A stretch of DNA of 64,000 nt from Aldrovandia affinis (lineage: Eukaryota > Chordata > Actinopteri > Notacanthiformes > Halosauridae). How positions within the stretch are numbered: position 1 is the first letter of the stretch; each line of letters starts with the position of its first letter. Position numbers and translations under genes: made by a program. The DNA is taken from the NCBI GenBank assembly GCA_029706075.1, contig JAINUG010000007.1, positions 10,169,501 through 10,233,500 of the forward strand, read 5' to 3'. Positions 20,706 through 32,453 of this stretch are shown here, piece by piece. Under the pieces are notes generated by a model that worked only from the letters and a program-made list of their open reading frames with translations, was not told where the DNA came from and did not search any database.

Positions 20706-21010
20706 AGCTCATGTCGATATTGATAAAAAATGGTAAAGGTGGTTGGTAACTAGTTGCTAACTTTTTTACAAAGCTATAATTTCAGAAGCGATGATATCTA
20801 CTGAAGCATTTTAACAGCTTCTCCGGGCCAGAGTTGGATATGCTGCCGGAGTTAACGGGAGAACCATTTGTGGCCAGTTTAGCGACGGCTGCACCCCTGT
20901 TCGTTACATAGCTCGCACGCGCAACACATAACTCGCGGTAATCTCGTATTTTGATTTAGTTTACACAACCATTTACTGAAACTGTCCATTTCCACGCCCC
21001 AGTCAAGAAA
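20706..21010. other. no gene seen
   Basis: The 5' flank of the tRNA gene on the minus strand. No coding feature was found. Confidence 0.5.
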
Positions 21011-22260
21011 ACTACAGTGAAGGCTAAACCATCCCCGTGGACGGACAATCATATCATGGCACGTAAAAAATGTTTATTCACTTTACTACAAATTACAACA
21101 GAAGATGTTTTGAAGATTTTGATATGTTTACCTGAAGACACATCACCTGGGATTGGTTTTATTGATGAACTATTCAGATTTGCTGCACTCGATATTGTTG
21201 GTTATTTGTTTAATATGTGATTACGACAAGGACGATTTCCAATACCTAAAGACAAAGAGCTGCTTGTGGTGTCAAACAGCAGACCAATACGTTTATTTCC
21301 CTCAATAAGTAAGATCATTGAGAAGACGGTAAGTGATCATACTTGGGAATACAGCATAATTAATGCATTACTGCCCAACAACATGCTTATGGCAAAAAAT
21401 CATTCAACATCCACAGCGCTTGTGACTGGTTCAGGTCACATGACCAGGGTGCACTTGTGAGGGTTCTGCTTCTTGATTTTAGTGCAGCATTTGACCTTGT
21501 TGACTATGAAATGTCAATGAAAATTAAGTCATTATAGGTCTGATTAAATCTCACTGAAGTGGTACAGTCCTATCTGACGGAAAGGAGGTTACGTACATTA
21601 ATGGCTCCTTCTCGCAACCTCCGTCAGTTGTGTGGAGCGCCACAGGTAAGCTGCCTTGGAAAACATATGTTCTTAATGTATACGCTCCCTCTGGTGCTCT
21701 CTAAATCTAAAGAATGCTTGTTTGCAGATGATGCATCAATCCATGTATCAGGCAATTGTTCGGGACAGATTCAAGAGCTAGATCTTGTCAAAATTGGTAA
21801 ATTAGGCCACTCTAATTAAGATGGTATTACATGGAAAGAAAACTAAATCTATGTTGATATCTTGTACTAGAGACAGAAAAATCTGCCCTCCCTGCAACTG
21901 AAAATGAAAAATGAAGAAATTTCTTAGGCTAGCTTTTAGGTGTCTTGGTAGATAACTGTCGATCTTGGTCACCAAACATTACAGTTATTTACAAAAAAAT
22001 CAGAACCTCTTACATGATAAGGATTGCAAAGTTCCTTCCAGTGCAGATTCTGAAAGAAATATCTCAAGCACTAATACTAGTCAAGTAAAACTACTGCTCT
22101 GCTGTTTGGGGTAATACAAAAGCTGGTGACCAACGAAGACTGCAAGTTGCCCAGAACAAGGCTGCTAAAATAGTTGGGCAATGTGGTTATGAGATGTCCT
22201 CCATTGACATGAAGCCTAGCCATTTTCATTTTCATTTTCATTTCAGAAATGCTGGGAAAC
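21010..22260 (+). pseudogene. decayed non-LTR retrotransposon reverse transcriptase
   Basis: Fragments in different frames follow RT order: LPEDTSPGIGFIDELF (21130-21180), NSRPIRLFPSISKIIEKTV (21270-21330), VQSYLTERRL and CGAPQVSCL (21560-21660), and the catalytic region as LFADDASIHVSG (21718-21755). The thumb region follows (near 22090-22160) with YCSAVWGN, then LQVAQNKAAKIVG. Stops and indels separate all pieces. The style is that of Jockey-superfamily LINEs (CR1/L2/Rex1 group); the exact clade cannot be set by eye. Confidence 0.75.
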
Positions 22261-22269
22261 AACATAATA

Positions 22270-23050
22270 ACAACATATTATTATTTTTTAATCCATCATA
22301 TAAAGACCAGCTGCAATTCATAGTAATCTTCATCTAGTTAAAGAAAGACACTTATTTAACACAAGGAGCAGAACCAAAAGATATGTACATTCCAATAAGA
22401 CAGATCCATTTTATTATAGTTTACTAAGTTTGATCTTTTAACTCTACTGTATACTGTATGTTGATTGCTGTAGGACTCTCGGAAGATTAGCCAGTAGGCT
22501 AAGAGATCTCAAAATGAACAAAATCCCCCAGCTGTGATGGAGAATGGCTTGACAAAACCATGCATTGCAAATACTGTGATACATCAAATATGGATGGGAG
22601 CACAAACGATTAATTTCAAAATGCTCACATAATTTCAAAACTCACCTTTGTCACACTAGTATTTGTAGAACTGCGGACATTCCCTTGGTATTCCTCATGT
22701 TGCTTTAAAAACTTCATACACTTCCCTCCTTATGGATATTATACATATGTTAATGACGTTTTTGACTAATAAATAATTAATATACGCGTTGCTACCTTAT
22801 TACAAGAAATAGTTTAAAAGAGAGTAGCTGTGCAAGCTAGACCTTCCAATCAACACCACAAACAGACTTTAGTCAGTAGTCAGCAGGCAAAGGCAGTCAC
22901 TTTCACTGCAGTTTAATAGGTAGTGTCTCAGACAGGCTGCAATGCAATTGCGATTGTCTGTCTGGATATGATGACACTGCTAATGTCTGTTAGGATATCT
23001 GTTGGCATTGCAAATATCTCAGTTTGTCCTGTAAGTTCACCGTATTTCTG
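22270..23050. other. no gene seen
   Basis: AT-rich sequence without a supportable ORF or splice-flanked exon. Confidence 0.5.
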
Positions 23051-23058
23051 TAGTTACC

Positions 23059-24222
23059 ATGTCCTTCAGTTCTATGCCTCCTATGCCCCCAGCAAAGGGC
23101 TCCCCGATGATTGATGCTTCAATCACCATGGAAGGCTCCATATTGTCTCCGTCCCAGTCTGACAGGAGTCTTGGAGTGACCCTGGACAACCAGCTGTGCT
23201 TCTCGGGCCACATTGCAGCAATCGCCCGGACCTGCCGATTCTCCCTCCACAACATCTGGAGGATCCGACCGTTCCTCACGCAAGAGGCCACACAACTCCT
23301 GGTCCAGGCCCTGGTGATCTCACCTCGCCTGGATCAAGCCACTGCAACTAGTGCAATTGCCTTGCTGGCCTAAGGCCTACTCTGGCCTGTGCCATCATCA
23401 CTGGTGTTTGCCACATTGCAACTAGTCCAGAAAGCTGCCAAAATAAATATAAATTAATTGTATTTTCAAAAGTAAATAAATAAATAAATAAATAAATAAA
23501 ATAAAAAAGAATAATTAATGTTGAAATAATATTCTATATAAGGCCATCTGGTGTTTTTTCAACCTAAGTTCACCCATGTCACCTCTCTACTCTCCTCTGG
23601 CTCCCCATCGCAGCATGTATCAGATTCAAATCACTGGTGTTTGCTTTGGTACAGCACAAAAAAGGTTAGAGGAACTGCTCCCCCTTACCTCCAGACACTC
23701 ATCACACCCTACACCCCAGCCAGACCCCTCCGCTCCGCCTCCTCCGGCAAACTGACTGTCCCATCGCTCCGGGCGCCCGGCAGCTGCCCGGCAGCTCGCC
23801 TCTTCGCTGTCCTGACCCCTGGGTGGTGGAACGACCTTCCGCAATTGGTCAGGATCGTGGAATCACTTGCGATCTTCCGCAAGACTCAAAACACACCTTT
23901 TCAGACTCCACTACCACTGAATTCTGTACATCTACCCAATTGTTACCACCACTGCCTACTTGCTCAATACTTCTTGTATATGTGTCCCTGCTTACTCATT
24001 TAAAATAAAAGATATATTTTTAAAATATGACCTTTTCCTTCCCAGTGTTACAGGTATGGTTATGCAGCTGCCTATAACGATGCCTATCGTTGTATTACTG
24101 CACTGATCTCTTGCGCGATCTATGATTGCTCCTACCATGTATTAATGCACATCTTGTAAGTCGCTCTGGATAAGAGCGTCTGCTAAATGCTTCAAATGTA
24201 AATGTGAAATGTAAATGTAGTT
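23059..24222 (+). mobile_element. L2-clade LINE with UnaL2-type tail, internally rearranged
   Basis: The first part (23059-23373) encodes QSDRSLGVTLDNQLCFSGHI and FSLHNIWRIRPFLT, the RT thumb region of L2 elements. A stretch with an (AATA)n run at 23475-23500 interrupts it. The C terminus resumes at 23680-23920 (PARPLRSASSGKL, LTPGWWNDLPQ). The 3' tail has CGCTCTGGATAAGAGCG at about 24160, TCTGCTAAATG and ATGTAAATG repeats. Stops and gaps show it is dead. Confidence 0.8.
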
Positions 24223-24449
24223 ACAGCACTAGGTAGCTCAGTGGGTGAAACATGCCAAACATACAAAGCACATTCCAATTTGTTAAAAAAAAGTAGATGG
24301 AATTACAAATTTTAATAAGATACAACTTGTGTAAATGTATGCATGTGTAGAAAAATGCATGATTCCCTTGAGGGGGGGGTATCTTCCTCAGTTGATTTTT
24401 AATTTAATTTACTATTTCAGAAAATTCACAATGGAGGGGACTAGAACAA

Positions 24450-25268
24450 GTTATGAAAAATATTTATTTAATGCCAGAATTAACAAACAAAAAAAAAAAA
24501 ATAAATTAAAAACTAATGAGAGGGTGGGGAGGGGAGGGTAAAGGAAGAGAGGAGGCGGGAAAGAGGGTACAGAAGTATGGTGTACTGAAATGCTCTGTCC
24601 TCCTTTCAGACAGAAAAAACAATGATAAAAAAACAGACAGAAACAAGACTGAGCCATGACTTTACAAGAGCTTTTTCTTAAAATTCATTACAAAAATGAT
24701 AACTAATATCATCATTAATAACAATAACACATCTGTATAAATGGCCCAGGCTCTGGGCAGGTGTAAAGTGGTTTCAGCAGAGACTGTTGGACTGTTTCAG
24801 TGTCTGTGTTTCACATGCCAGTCCCTTCACAATTTCATTGAAAGGGGAAAAAATAAGAACACAATAAAACAAAGAAAAAACATATTTTTTCAAGTTTTTC
24901 ACCCTAAATTGAAATGGCATATTATTTCTCTGAGAAAATCCCAATATTTTTTACTGTCATCACCCTTCCCGCCCCCCTGCTCCTCTCCTTCGCACATGCT
25001 AGTGTCCGTTCCCTGTGGCTGCACATGTTTAATTAGGGGACCAATGGTCGTTTCCAGAAAGCCCATCAATGGTTTACCTTTCTGTCATTATTGAACAGCT
25101 AATATTAAACTGTAGCATGGAATTAAGATAAGGGTTTGCAAACTCAACCCATGGAAAAATGTTTGGTTGGCTATCCCAAGCACATAGAAAATGGACCAGA
25201 GTTGAGATAAAAGCTTCATATGCTCACACACCAAGTCCCGTGTTCTTGTGTTTTTACAGAGCGTGTCC
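24450..25268 (-). other. siah1: probable siah1 3' UTR
   Basis: No other gene lies in the 800 bases downstream of the siah1 stop codon. A minus-strand AATAAA signal is present (TTTATT on + at 24463-24468). Long 3' UTRs are usual for this gene. The exact poly(A) site is inferred. Confidence 0.45.
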
Positions 25269-26117
25269 TCAGCACATGGAGATGGTGACGTTGATGCCCA
25301 GGTTCCCATTCTCGGCGAACAGCTGCGCGATAGACGTGTCGAACACCAGGCAGTCGCTGTTCATGATGGCCGTGGCGATGCCCTCGTGGATGGAGCGGGG
25401 CGTGGCTTCCCAGGTCAGCCGGCGGCGGTGGCCATTGAGCTCCAGCCGGTAAGCAAAGTTCTCGGCCTGCTTGCGCGTGCCGATCAGCTGCACGATGGCG
25501 AAGAACTGCTGGTGGCCGTCGTACTTCTCCTGCTTCTCCAGCACCAGCATGAAGTGGAAGCCGAAGCAGGACTGCATCATCACCCAGTCCACGGCGCCCG
25601 GCAGGTTGATGTCGGTGGCGAGGAAGACAATGTCCTCGCCCTGCAGCGTGGTGATGGACTTGTGCTGGTGCATGAGGTGGGGCATGACGGCGTCCAGAGA
25701 GCCCTGCCATTTGCAGGAGGCCCCAGGGCAGGGGCAGGAGTATGGCCGGAACTCGCACAGCTCCTCATGCTCCGCCTTCTCCGTGTGCGGCAGTGTCACC
25801 TCACAGCCCGACGACGCATACTTGCAGGGGAACAGCACCGAGTTGGCCACCTTCTCCATGGCTAGGTTGCGTATGGAGCCCAGCGGGCCCCGGCAGGTGG
25901 GGCAGCAGGTGAGCTTGGGCCGGCAGTTGCTGCAGACCAGGTGTCCACTCTGGCACTGCAGGATGGGGGGCAGCACATAGTCGAAGCAGACGGGGCACTC
26001 GAACAGGCTGGCCAGGTCGTTGTTGGAGGCCGTGGTGCCCGACAGGGCCGGCACTCGCTGGGAGGGGGTGCACTTGGAGGCTCCTGTGGGCAGCGCTGTG
26101 GCGGTCTGGCGACTCAT
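25269..26117 (-). CDS. siah1: SIAH1 E3 ubiquitin-protein ligase, single coding exon
   Basis: An uninterrupted 282-codon frame starts [16 protein letters not shown] and ends [11 protein letters not shown], the length and ends of vertebrate SIAH1. Residues about 41-76 form a C3HC4 RING finger ([20 protein letters not shown], ending CPTCRGPL) that recruits E2 enzymes. The SIAH-type zinc fingers and substrate-binding domain follow ([48 protein letters not shown]). SIAH1 targets short-lived proteins for proteasomal degradation. The ATG at 26117 is chosen over an in-frame ATG at 26186 because a splice acceptor (GGTGCAG) ends two bases before it. Vertebrate siah1 has its coding sequence in one exon after noncoding 5' exons. 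GC content is well above that of the flanks. Confidence 0.97.
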   Translation of the reverse strand: MSRQTATALPTGASKCTPSQRVPALSGTTASNNDLASLFECPVCFDYVLPPILQCQSGHLVCSNCRPKLTCCPTCRGPLGSIRNLAMEKVANSVLFPCKYASSGCEVTLPHTEKAEHEELCEFRPYSCPCPGASCKWQGSLDAVMPHLMHQHKSITTLQGEDIVFLATDINLPGAVDWVMMQSCFGFHFMLVLEKQEKYDGHQQFFAIVQLIGTRKQAENFAYRLELNGHRRRLTWEATPRSIHEGIATAIMNSDCLVFDTSIAQLFAENGNLGINVTISMC

Positions 26118-27055
26118 TTCTGCACCGACAACAAGGCAAACCATGGCAATGAACACGATGAGACAGAAAACAGGGAGACAAATCAATTATATATATATAT
26201 ATACAAACTCCATAAATCTATCAGGGCCATTCATCGAACATTGATATCCTGTACACTAAGAGGACCTTGAGTCGTTTATATACATTTTATAAAAACAGGT
26301 GACCAAAAGTCACATTCCGATGCTGTAGTGTTTTTCTTTTCTCACTCAAGACAACAATGGAAGTAATAGGAAGTAGGAAATGGCACAGTAGTGTAGCCAG
26401 TTCAGTTACATGCTAAAGAATGCTCTAATATCCCGTTAGAGACAGTTCAAAACTTGCACAACAGCATTCCAAGGATTGAAGCTGTTATGAAGGCAAAGGA
26501 TGGCCTAACTCCTTCAGAAGACTCATATACTGTTTGGTGTTTCCATAGAATGTTCTACCCCCTCTATAGTCATAGTTATTGAGAATTACACCGTTTTGTT
26601 TTTGATAGTATAAAATAGGCTATGTCATGTTTTGGGACCCATTTATTATGCTCTGTTAATGGAATTTAATGTGCGAGCAGCCGATTGCACTAGCAAGCAC
26701 AATATGTGTTTTGCAAGATGAGTTGGTAGAATGAAATTATATTTTCTTTCTGAAACGCAGAGACCCCAAAAGACAAAATATTGACATATTGCAATTTTTG
26801 AATATCCTGCCAATTTTCTTCCATCCTCCAAAGTTAACTACTGTACTACTAATACTAATAACAACAAATAATAATAAAGGAATATTATTATAATAATTAC
26901 TCTCTTATTCACAGAGACAATAGAGTGATAAAGTTTGGATATCTTGCCTTCGTCCATATGATGATTTCCGATTGATGCTTTCTTCCCTTGAAATTTGGTG
27001 CACACTAAAAACAATTTAAAAAGAGAGAGAAACAGACAATCTGAGAGAGTTGGAC
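26118..27055. other. intronic sequence upstream of siah1 coding exon; no gene seen
   Basis: A polypyrimidine-rich stretch and acceptor precede the coding exon on the minus strand. A short (TA)n lies at 26188-26201. No further exon was recognised in this interval. Confidence 0.5.
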
Positions 27056-27062
27056 AATAGCC

Positions 27063-27935
27063 CTGGGGCTTGTCTCACAAAGGAAGTTCAACATAATCAG
27101 GGTATCTTTGCGTTAGCTGGCTACACAAAGCCTAACAAAGGCAATCATGGCTAACCTGTCTCACGACAGTGGTTATCAACTCGCTCTGTCAACCCTGTTT
27201 TTTCTGATCGAGCTATGAGAATGTGCAAACAAAAGGGGTGGCGTTTGTAATACAGCAAATCGCATGCAACATGGAGAGATCCAGATCACTGTTTCACAAA
27301 GCAGGATTTGTGGGTTAGCGAGCAAACTTTGGGCTTAACCCTGGGTTTTAAGTCTCACGACTGTGGCTCACCCAGGGCTACAGTGATGGGAATGTGAGTG
27401 CAATCTTTGGCACCAATTACTCGGGAATCATGAGAAAATTACAGCGCACTTAATATGCAACAGTACATTTTATTCATTATTGATAACTATATGAACTGTA
27501 TGTTTGCTCAGGTTCTCCGCATCAGCAACGGAATACGTATATGTACCGGTGGCTAGAAAACATAGGACAATACATACAGTTTGCTGTACAGTGATCGCAT
27601 GGCTTCGACGAGTGACATGTGGCTCTAGAAATCTGCAAAGATACAGATTCTTCGCGGAGGGAATATTGCATCTCTGATATAAAAAAAAATCAGATTATGC
27701 AATTCTCTAGGATTGGTGAGGTCATTTTCCAGAGAACTGATTGGTAGGGGGCGGCGTTTTTATAGGATTGGATTGGTTAGACTACTCCGGAGCAGGTTAG
27801 GTTTGCGGCATAAGTTACCATGGCGATACAACCCGGTTAAAAGTGAGCCACAGTTGTGAGACCAAAAACACAGCGTTAAGCCCAAAGTTAGCTCACTAAC
27901 CCACTAATCCTGCTTCATGAGACAGGCCCCAGATT
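27063..27935. mobile_element. MITE with long inverted ends, possibly nested
   Basis: The outer ends read CTGGGGCTTGTCTCACAAAG (27063) and CTTCATGAGACAGGCCCCAG (27913-27932). A second, longer inverted pair of about 85 bp runs from about 27290 (TTTCACAAAGCAGGATTTGT, then GGGCTTAACCCTGGG) to about 27845-27930 (AGCCACAGTTGTGAGACC, then AAGCCCAAAGTTAGC). There is no coding sequence. GGGGCCTGT-type ends suggest Harbinger affinity. The inner pair may be an independent insertion sharing the right end. Confidence 0.65.
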
Positions 27936-28039
27936 AAGCTGGCATAGAATGACCGGTACATAAATGTAATTTAAGTAGTGAATTAGTTAGGTAGTGAACA
28001 AAAAATAGAAACAACAGTGTTCCATTTCCTGCAGAGAGG

Positions 28040-28225
28040 GGTCTCTTTGACAATGAAGATGACAATGCCCATCCACAGAGCACAAGTAGTCGCCCAGTGG
28101 TTTGAGGAGCATGGCATTGACATTGTCCATATGTCATGGCCTTCAGTCACCACATTTGAACCCAATCGAACATTTATGGGATATCCTGGAATTACTTTTG
28201 AGAGCGTTTTCCCGATGGAATGTGG
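28040..28225 (+). pseudogene. Tc1-family transposase remnant
   Basis: Two frames together give FDNEDDNAHPQS-like sequence, QWFEEHGIDIVH, and in the next frame HHLNPIEHLWDIL, the DDE-region signature of IS630/Tc1 transposases (the E of the triad lies in NPIE). At least one frameshift near 28145 separates the halves. No inverted ends were identified. Confidence 0.65.
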
Positions 28226-28259
28226 TATTGTACCCCACTAACAAAAAACATGAAAAACA

Positions 28260-29400
28260 AAAACAATGCCAATAACACACCTACCTCAGCAGCACATCGT
28301 CCAAGTGCGATCACTGCAAAAATGTAAAATGAAGTAGTCTCCTCCTCTCGTCCCGTTTTCTATGAAAAAAAAAAGAGAATAAAATACACTAACATTACAA
28401 CCTGAGGTAAACATACGTGTTGGCTATACTTAACAACTCCACAAGTCTCACAATACAACAGCAATTTCGCTGCATCACACAAACCCACGGGAGCACAGCC
28501 CAGCTTCATGTACATTTTTGTTCTGGGCATTTCTTTGCACCTGCTCCTGATTTTCACTTGGAGACATTGTTTCTGTGATTTCCCTGGAACTTGCCCCTTT
28601 ATCGGTAGCTTTAAGAATTTGATACTCTAGACCAGGAGCCGGGAATTACATTTGGTCATGAGCCAAACATGTTTTGAGTGGGCGGACCAAATAATTACAA
28701 TAACTGCCCACATTACACACTGCAAATATGAATGTAGTTTTTTTCTATAAATAATTTGCATTTATTGCTTTGTATTGTATATGCTTACAAAACAACTGGG
28801 ATATTTGTTAGTAAAACCGGTTTAAGTAAAATGGATTCTTGTTCCATTGATGGTTTTTTCCCTCTCTCAAAAGCCCACTATTGCTAGTTTAAAAAGACAG
28901 GATGGCGAAGAAATGAGGGTGAAAGGAAACTTTTATCACAAGAGGTTTATCACAAATGAATAAATAACACATCATGGGCATTTCAGTTCCCATCAAAACA
29001 TCCCTCCAGGAAGTGAACTTTTATTTTGACAGGAAAGCAGCTTTACAGGAAGCGTCTGTACATTTTTACAGAATATTCGCCAGTACACGGGCCACCAGTT
29101 ATGGAAGACCAAAAGGCTCAAGGAAAAGGGTTCCTAAGAACATAAATACGTGTGTTTTGTTGTTTAAAAGGTGTGTAAAATACGTAAATTCTTTAGGGGG
29201 TCAAAACGCACATAAAATACGCCTGTTACAGACAACTGGGCACCTCCCAGTACAATTTCAGACCAGCACTCTCAGACCAATCAAACAGCTTAAGAAAAGA
29301 AAAGAGACTTGTTCCGATTTGTCTGAGGTACTAAGCCCTCAAAGGAACAACCCGGTTACTCAGAGCAAAAGCTAAAAACGACTTGAAGCAACTCAGAGTA
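28260..29400. other. no gene recognised
   Basis: Open frames of 65-133 codons exist (for example 28974-29375), but none resembles a known protein or has splice borders. The interval is probably decayed repeat sequence. Confidence 0.4.
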
Positions 29401-30460
29401 CTAGTAAACAAACAAATTTAGGCTCATTGCTAAAATGAATTCAGTAGGAATTGCAGGAGTAGTTTCAGAGTGGGTTCATAATTGGCTGCAAGGGCGAATA
29501 CAAAGAGTAACAGTAGGTGGGGCCGTATCTGACCTCGGTGCTGTGGGCAGCGGTGTTCCGCAGGGATCAGTGCTGGGACCTCTGCTCTTCCTTATTTACA
29601 TAAATGATCTGGATATGGACGTTAGTAGCAAAATAGTTAAATTTGCAGATGATACTAAACTTGGGGGTTTGGCAAACAGTTTGGAATCGACTAAAGTAAT
29701 CCAAGATGACAAACAAAATCCCAAAATGGGCAGATACATGGCAGATGACATTCAATATTGCTAAATGTAAAGTTATGCATGTGGGAAATAAAAACATTAG
29801 ACAGGAGTATTTTATGGGAGGAAAAAAGTTAGTAGGTGTTCAATTTGAAAAAGACTTAGGCTTTGATCAACTACAATTCCTATCTGCATCAAAGCAGTGT
29901 GCTACAGCAGTGAAAAAAGCCAACAGGATGCTGGGATACATAGCAAAAAGTATTGAGTAGAAATCAAAGGTTATATTAATGTTATATAATGCCTTTGTCA
30001 GACCTCACTTAGAATACTGTGTGAAGTTCTGGGCACCATACTACAAGAAAGATATAGAAGCTCTTGAAAAAGTCCAAAGAAGGGCAACTAAACTGATACC
30101 GGGTATGAAAGGTAAAAGTTATGATGATAGACTTAAGGCACTCAATCTATTTAAACTTAGCAAATGGAGACTTAGGGGGGGATTTGATTGAGGTTTTTAA
30201 ATTCCTAAAAGGGATTAACAAAGTAAAATACCAAAGATTTTTAAAGATAAGTAGGTTCAGCAGAATAAGAGGCCACAGGTGGAAATTAGTTAAAGGAAAA
30301 TTCTGCACAGATATGAGGAAGTTTTTCTTTAAACAGAGTTGTCAATGCCTGGAACAGCTTACCAGGTCGGGTAGGAGAGGCAGAAACGCTTGGGCTATTC
30401 AACTCCAGGCTAGATGTAGTACTAGATACTCTTTAGATTAGGACATGACGAGCTATATAG
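29400..30460 (+). pseudogene. CR1/L2-type LINE reverse transcriptase, C-terminal half, frameshifted
   Basis: Consecutive fragments read VGSGVPQGSVLGPLLFLIYI and the catalytic KFADDTKLGG (29540-29665), then WQMTFNIAKCKVMHVGN (29735-29790), [20 protein letters not shown] (30000-30055), [15 protein letters not shown] and [17 protein letters not shown]. Frame changes occur near 29750, 29965 and 30170. This belongs to the Jockey-superfamily LINEs. The 5' part is missing and no tail repeat is clear. Confidence 0.8.
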
Positions 30461-30599
30461 TCCTGCGCCGTAAACACGATTTACCAACTTGCTTTACTTT
30501 TGTAACTAGCTAACTTCAGCGCATTTGTGCCTACTTTTGCGCTCTCAGCGTCGCACATTGTCAAAGCAACCCATTAAAAAGCCCCAGGAGGTGAGGCAC

Positions 30600-30780
30600 A
30601 AAATTATATACAGGGTTTCTGCAGGTTTCAACAAGTTACATTTAAGACTTAAGACCACTTTGAATCCTATTTTCACAGCCATACCAGCAAAAAAAGTATG
30701 AAGGATATTAAGGAAAATCGGAATTAAAATAAGTCCCAGAGTTACTTACAAAGTAAATGAATTTATTCACATTCAACATT
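30600..30780. repeat. interspersed repeat (MITE-like)
   Basis: Begins ACAGGGTTTCTGCAGGTTTC and is followed by AAGACTTAAGACC, a pattern common in fish MITEs. Compare the MITE start at 17034. The right end is not clear. Confidence 0.35.
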
Positions 30781-31068
30781 TACAAGAACAATGACGGAAC
30801 ATGACAGTACACAGAACTGTGTGTATGTGAGAGTATGTGTATGTATGTGTATGCATGTATATGTGTGTGTGTGTGTGTGTGTGGACACGAGATACATTCT
30901 TCTGAGCTCTTCTCCCTTGGCCTCAATATTCTTGAGCTCAGCCAACTTCTCCTTGCGGCCCCTCCTCAGAGTATTTGACTTTGTGATGAGCTGGGCCATC
31001 AGACTGCCAGCCTTGTCCTCAGCCTCTTCTGCGAACTGGTCTGCGTCTCTGGCCAGACTTTCAGACAC
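30763..31068 (-). pseudogene. coiled-coil fragment of unknown protein, possibly transposon-derived
   Basis: The minus-strand frame reads SLARDADQFAEEAEDKAGSL, then MAQLITKSNTLRRGRKEK and LAELKNIEAKGEELRR, a charged helical stretch that looks like a coiled coil. It then runs into a (TG)n microsatellite at 30820-30885, which encodes the terminal HTHTHT. Similar tails occur at the ends of some fish transposon-encoded proteins, but I cannot name the family. A frame change lies upstream near 31070. Confidence 0.35.
30820..30885. repeat. TG/TATG microsatellite
   Basis: TATGTGTATGCATG-type repeats lead into an uninterrupted (TG)n at about 30862-30882. Confidence 0.9.
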
Positions 31069-31131
31069 CTCTTGCCTTGGATGGTTTTCTTTTTCTTTTT
31101 TAGTTCTTCCAGGTACCCCTCTGTAGCAGGG

Positions 31132-31215
31132 GCGGGGCTACTAGGGTGGCACGGAGTGGCAGCCACCACCCCCACAGGAAGTCTTGCCACCCTGACTGCC
31201 ACCCCATTTGTGGAG
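31132..31215. repeat. possible hAT-type terminus
   Basis: CAGGGGCGGGGCTACTAGGG followed by TGGCACGGAGTGGCAG resembles the ends of fish hAT elements. No partner end was found nearby. Confidence 0.3.
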
Positions 31216-31506
31216 CAATAAATACATAATAATAATGTGTGTATATATACAGCTCTGGAAAAAATTGACCACTCCAAATTTTTCTTAAATCAGCATCTCT
31301 ACATGTATGGCAGCCATTCCATTCCAGTGTCTGTTGAATTCCAACACAAGCACACTTCATTCTACTTAATGAAGTACTGATTAGGTGATCAGTACTTGAA
31401 CCAAATCTTATTTAACGAGGAAAAGTATAAAAACCACTGCTGTGGTCATCACTATCCTCTTGCAATAGGACCACCTGGATGGCAAAAAACAGTGCTAGTA
31501 GTACCT

Positions 31507-32437
31507 CAAAAGTAATTGGAATTGGAATTGGAATGTGGTGATGGACAACAGGCTGTCCCTATCAATGAACATTGCAGCGGTAAGCCGGGTGTGCAGATTC
31601 TTCCTGTATAACATCAGGAGAATCTGTCCCTTCCTTACCACGTACTCTGCCCAGCTCCTGGTCCAAGCAATGGTACTGTCCTGCTTGGACTACTGCAACT
31701 CGCTCCTGGCTGGCCTTCCCGCATCTGCCATCAGACCCCTGCAACTCATCCAGAATGCTGCAGCCCGTTTGGTTTACAACCTTCCTAGATACTCCCATGT
31801 CACCCCCCTGCTCACTACCCTCTGGCTGCCTGTTATAGCTCGCATCAAATTCAAGACATTGGTCCTAGCATACCAGGCAGTCAAGGGATCAGCCCCAACA
31901 TACCTCCTCAAGATCTTCAAACTCTACATACCTGCCAGACCACTCCGTTCTGCTACCTCAGGACGCCTAGCACCTCCCCCCCTCCGCACCTGCGCTTCCC
32001 GGTCACGTCTCCTGTCGGTTCTGGCTCCACGATGGTGGAATGACCTTCCTGTGGAAGTCAGAACAGCTGAGACCCTGGCCACCTTCAAGCGACGACTGAA
32101 GACTCACCTCTTCAGGGTGCACCTCTCCCCGTAGTCCGGTTTTTGTTAACTTAGGGACATAGTTGCTTAGTATTACACATGTCTACTTGTTTATGTATTG
32201 TATTAGGCTTAGGCATTATTTTCTGCATTGATTGCTTTATTGCTACCTTTGAATTGTGGCTATAGATTTACCTACAGGGTCCTAGTTTAACATGTGGTTG
32301 CTCCTAGCACCTAGGAACTGTACTTCCCACTAGGGTGGCTTTCAGCTAAACTGTTCTTGACTACGCTTAACACTTTGTTGTACGTCGCTCTGGATAAGAG
32401 CGTCTGCCAAATGCCTGTAATGTAATGTAATGTAATG
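31507..32437 (+). mobile_element. L2-clade LINE with UnaL2-type tail, inserted in a Tc1 element
   Basis: The open frame 31535-32134 (199 codons, no stop) encodes the RT C-terminal region: MNIAAVSRVCRFFLYNIRRI, LDYCNSLLAGLP, LQLIQNAAARLVYNLPRYSH, PRWWNDLPVEVRTAETLATF and KRRLKTHLFRVHL. The 3' end has GTCGCTCTGGATAAGAGCGT (32384) and TCTGCCAAATGCCTG, and closes with clean TGTAA repeats at about 32415-32437. In UnaL2 this stem-loop is the recognition site for the element's own RT. The copy is 5'-truncated but otherwise fresh. Confidence 0.88.
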
Positions 32438-32453
32438 AATCAAAAAATAACTA

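Noticed and set aside
25216..25980. Long open frames (up to 205 codons) on both strands over siah1
   Set aside because: They are by-products of the GC-rich siah1 coding exon; the siah1 frame itself matches the known protein from end to end.
26118..26186. In-frame ATG 23 codons upstream of the siah1 start
   Set aside because: A splice acceptor directly before the conserved MSRQ start makes this stretch intronic.
28974..29375. 133-codon plus-strand frame beginning MGISVPIKTSLQ
   Set aside because: No recognisable domain, no splice borders, and it sits in decayed repeat sequence just before a LINE; not enough to call a gene.
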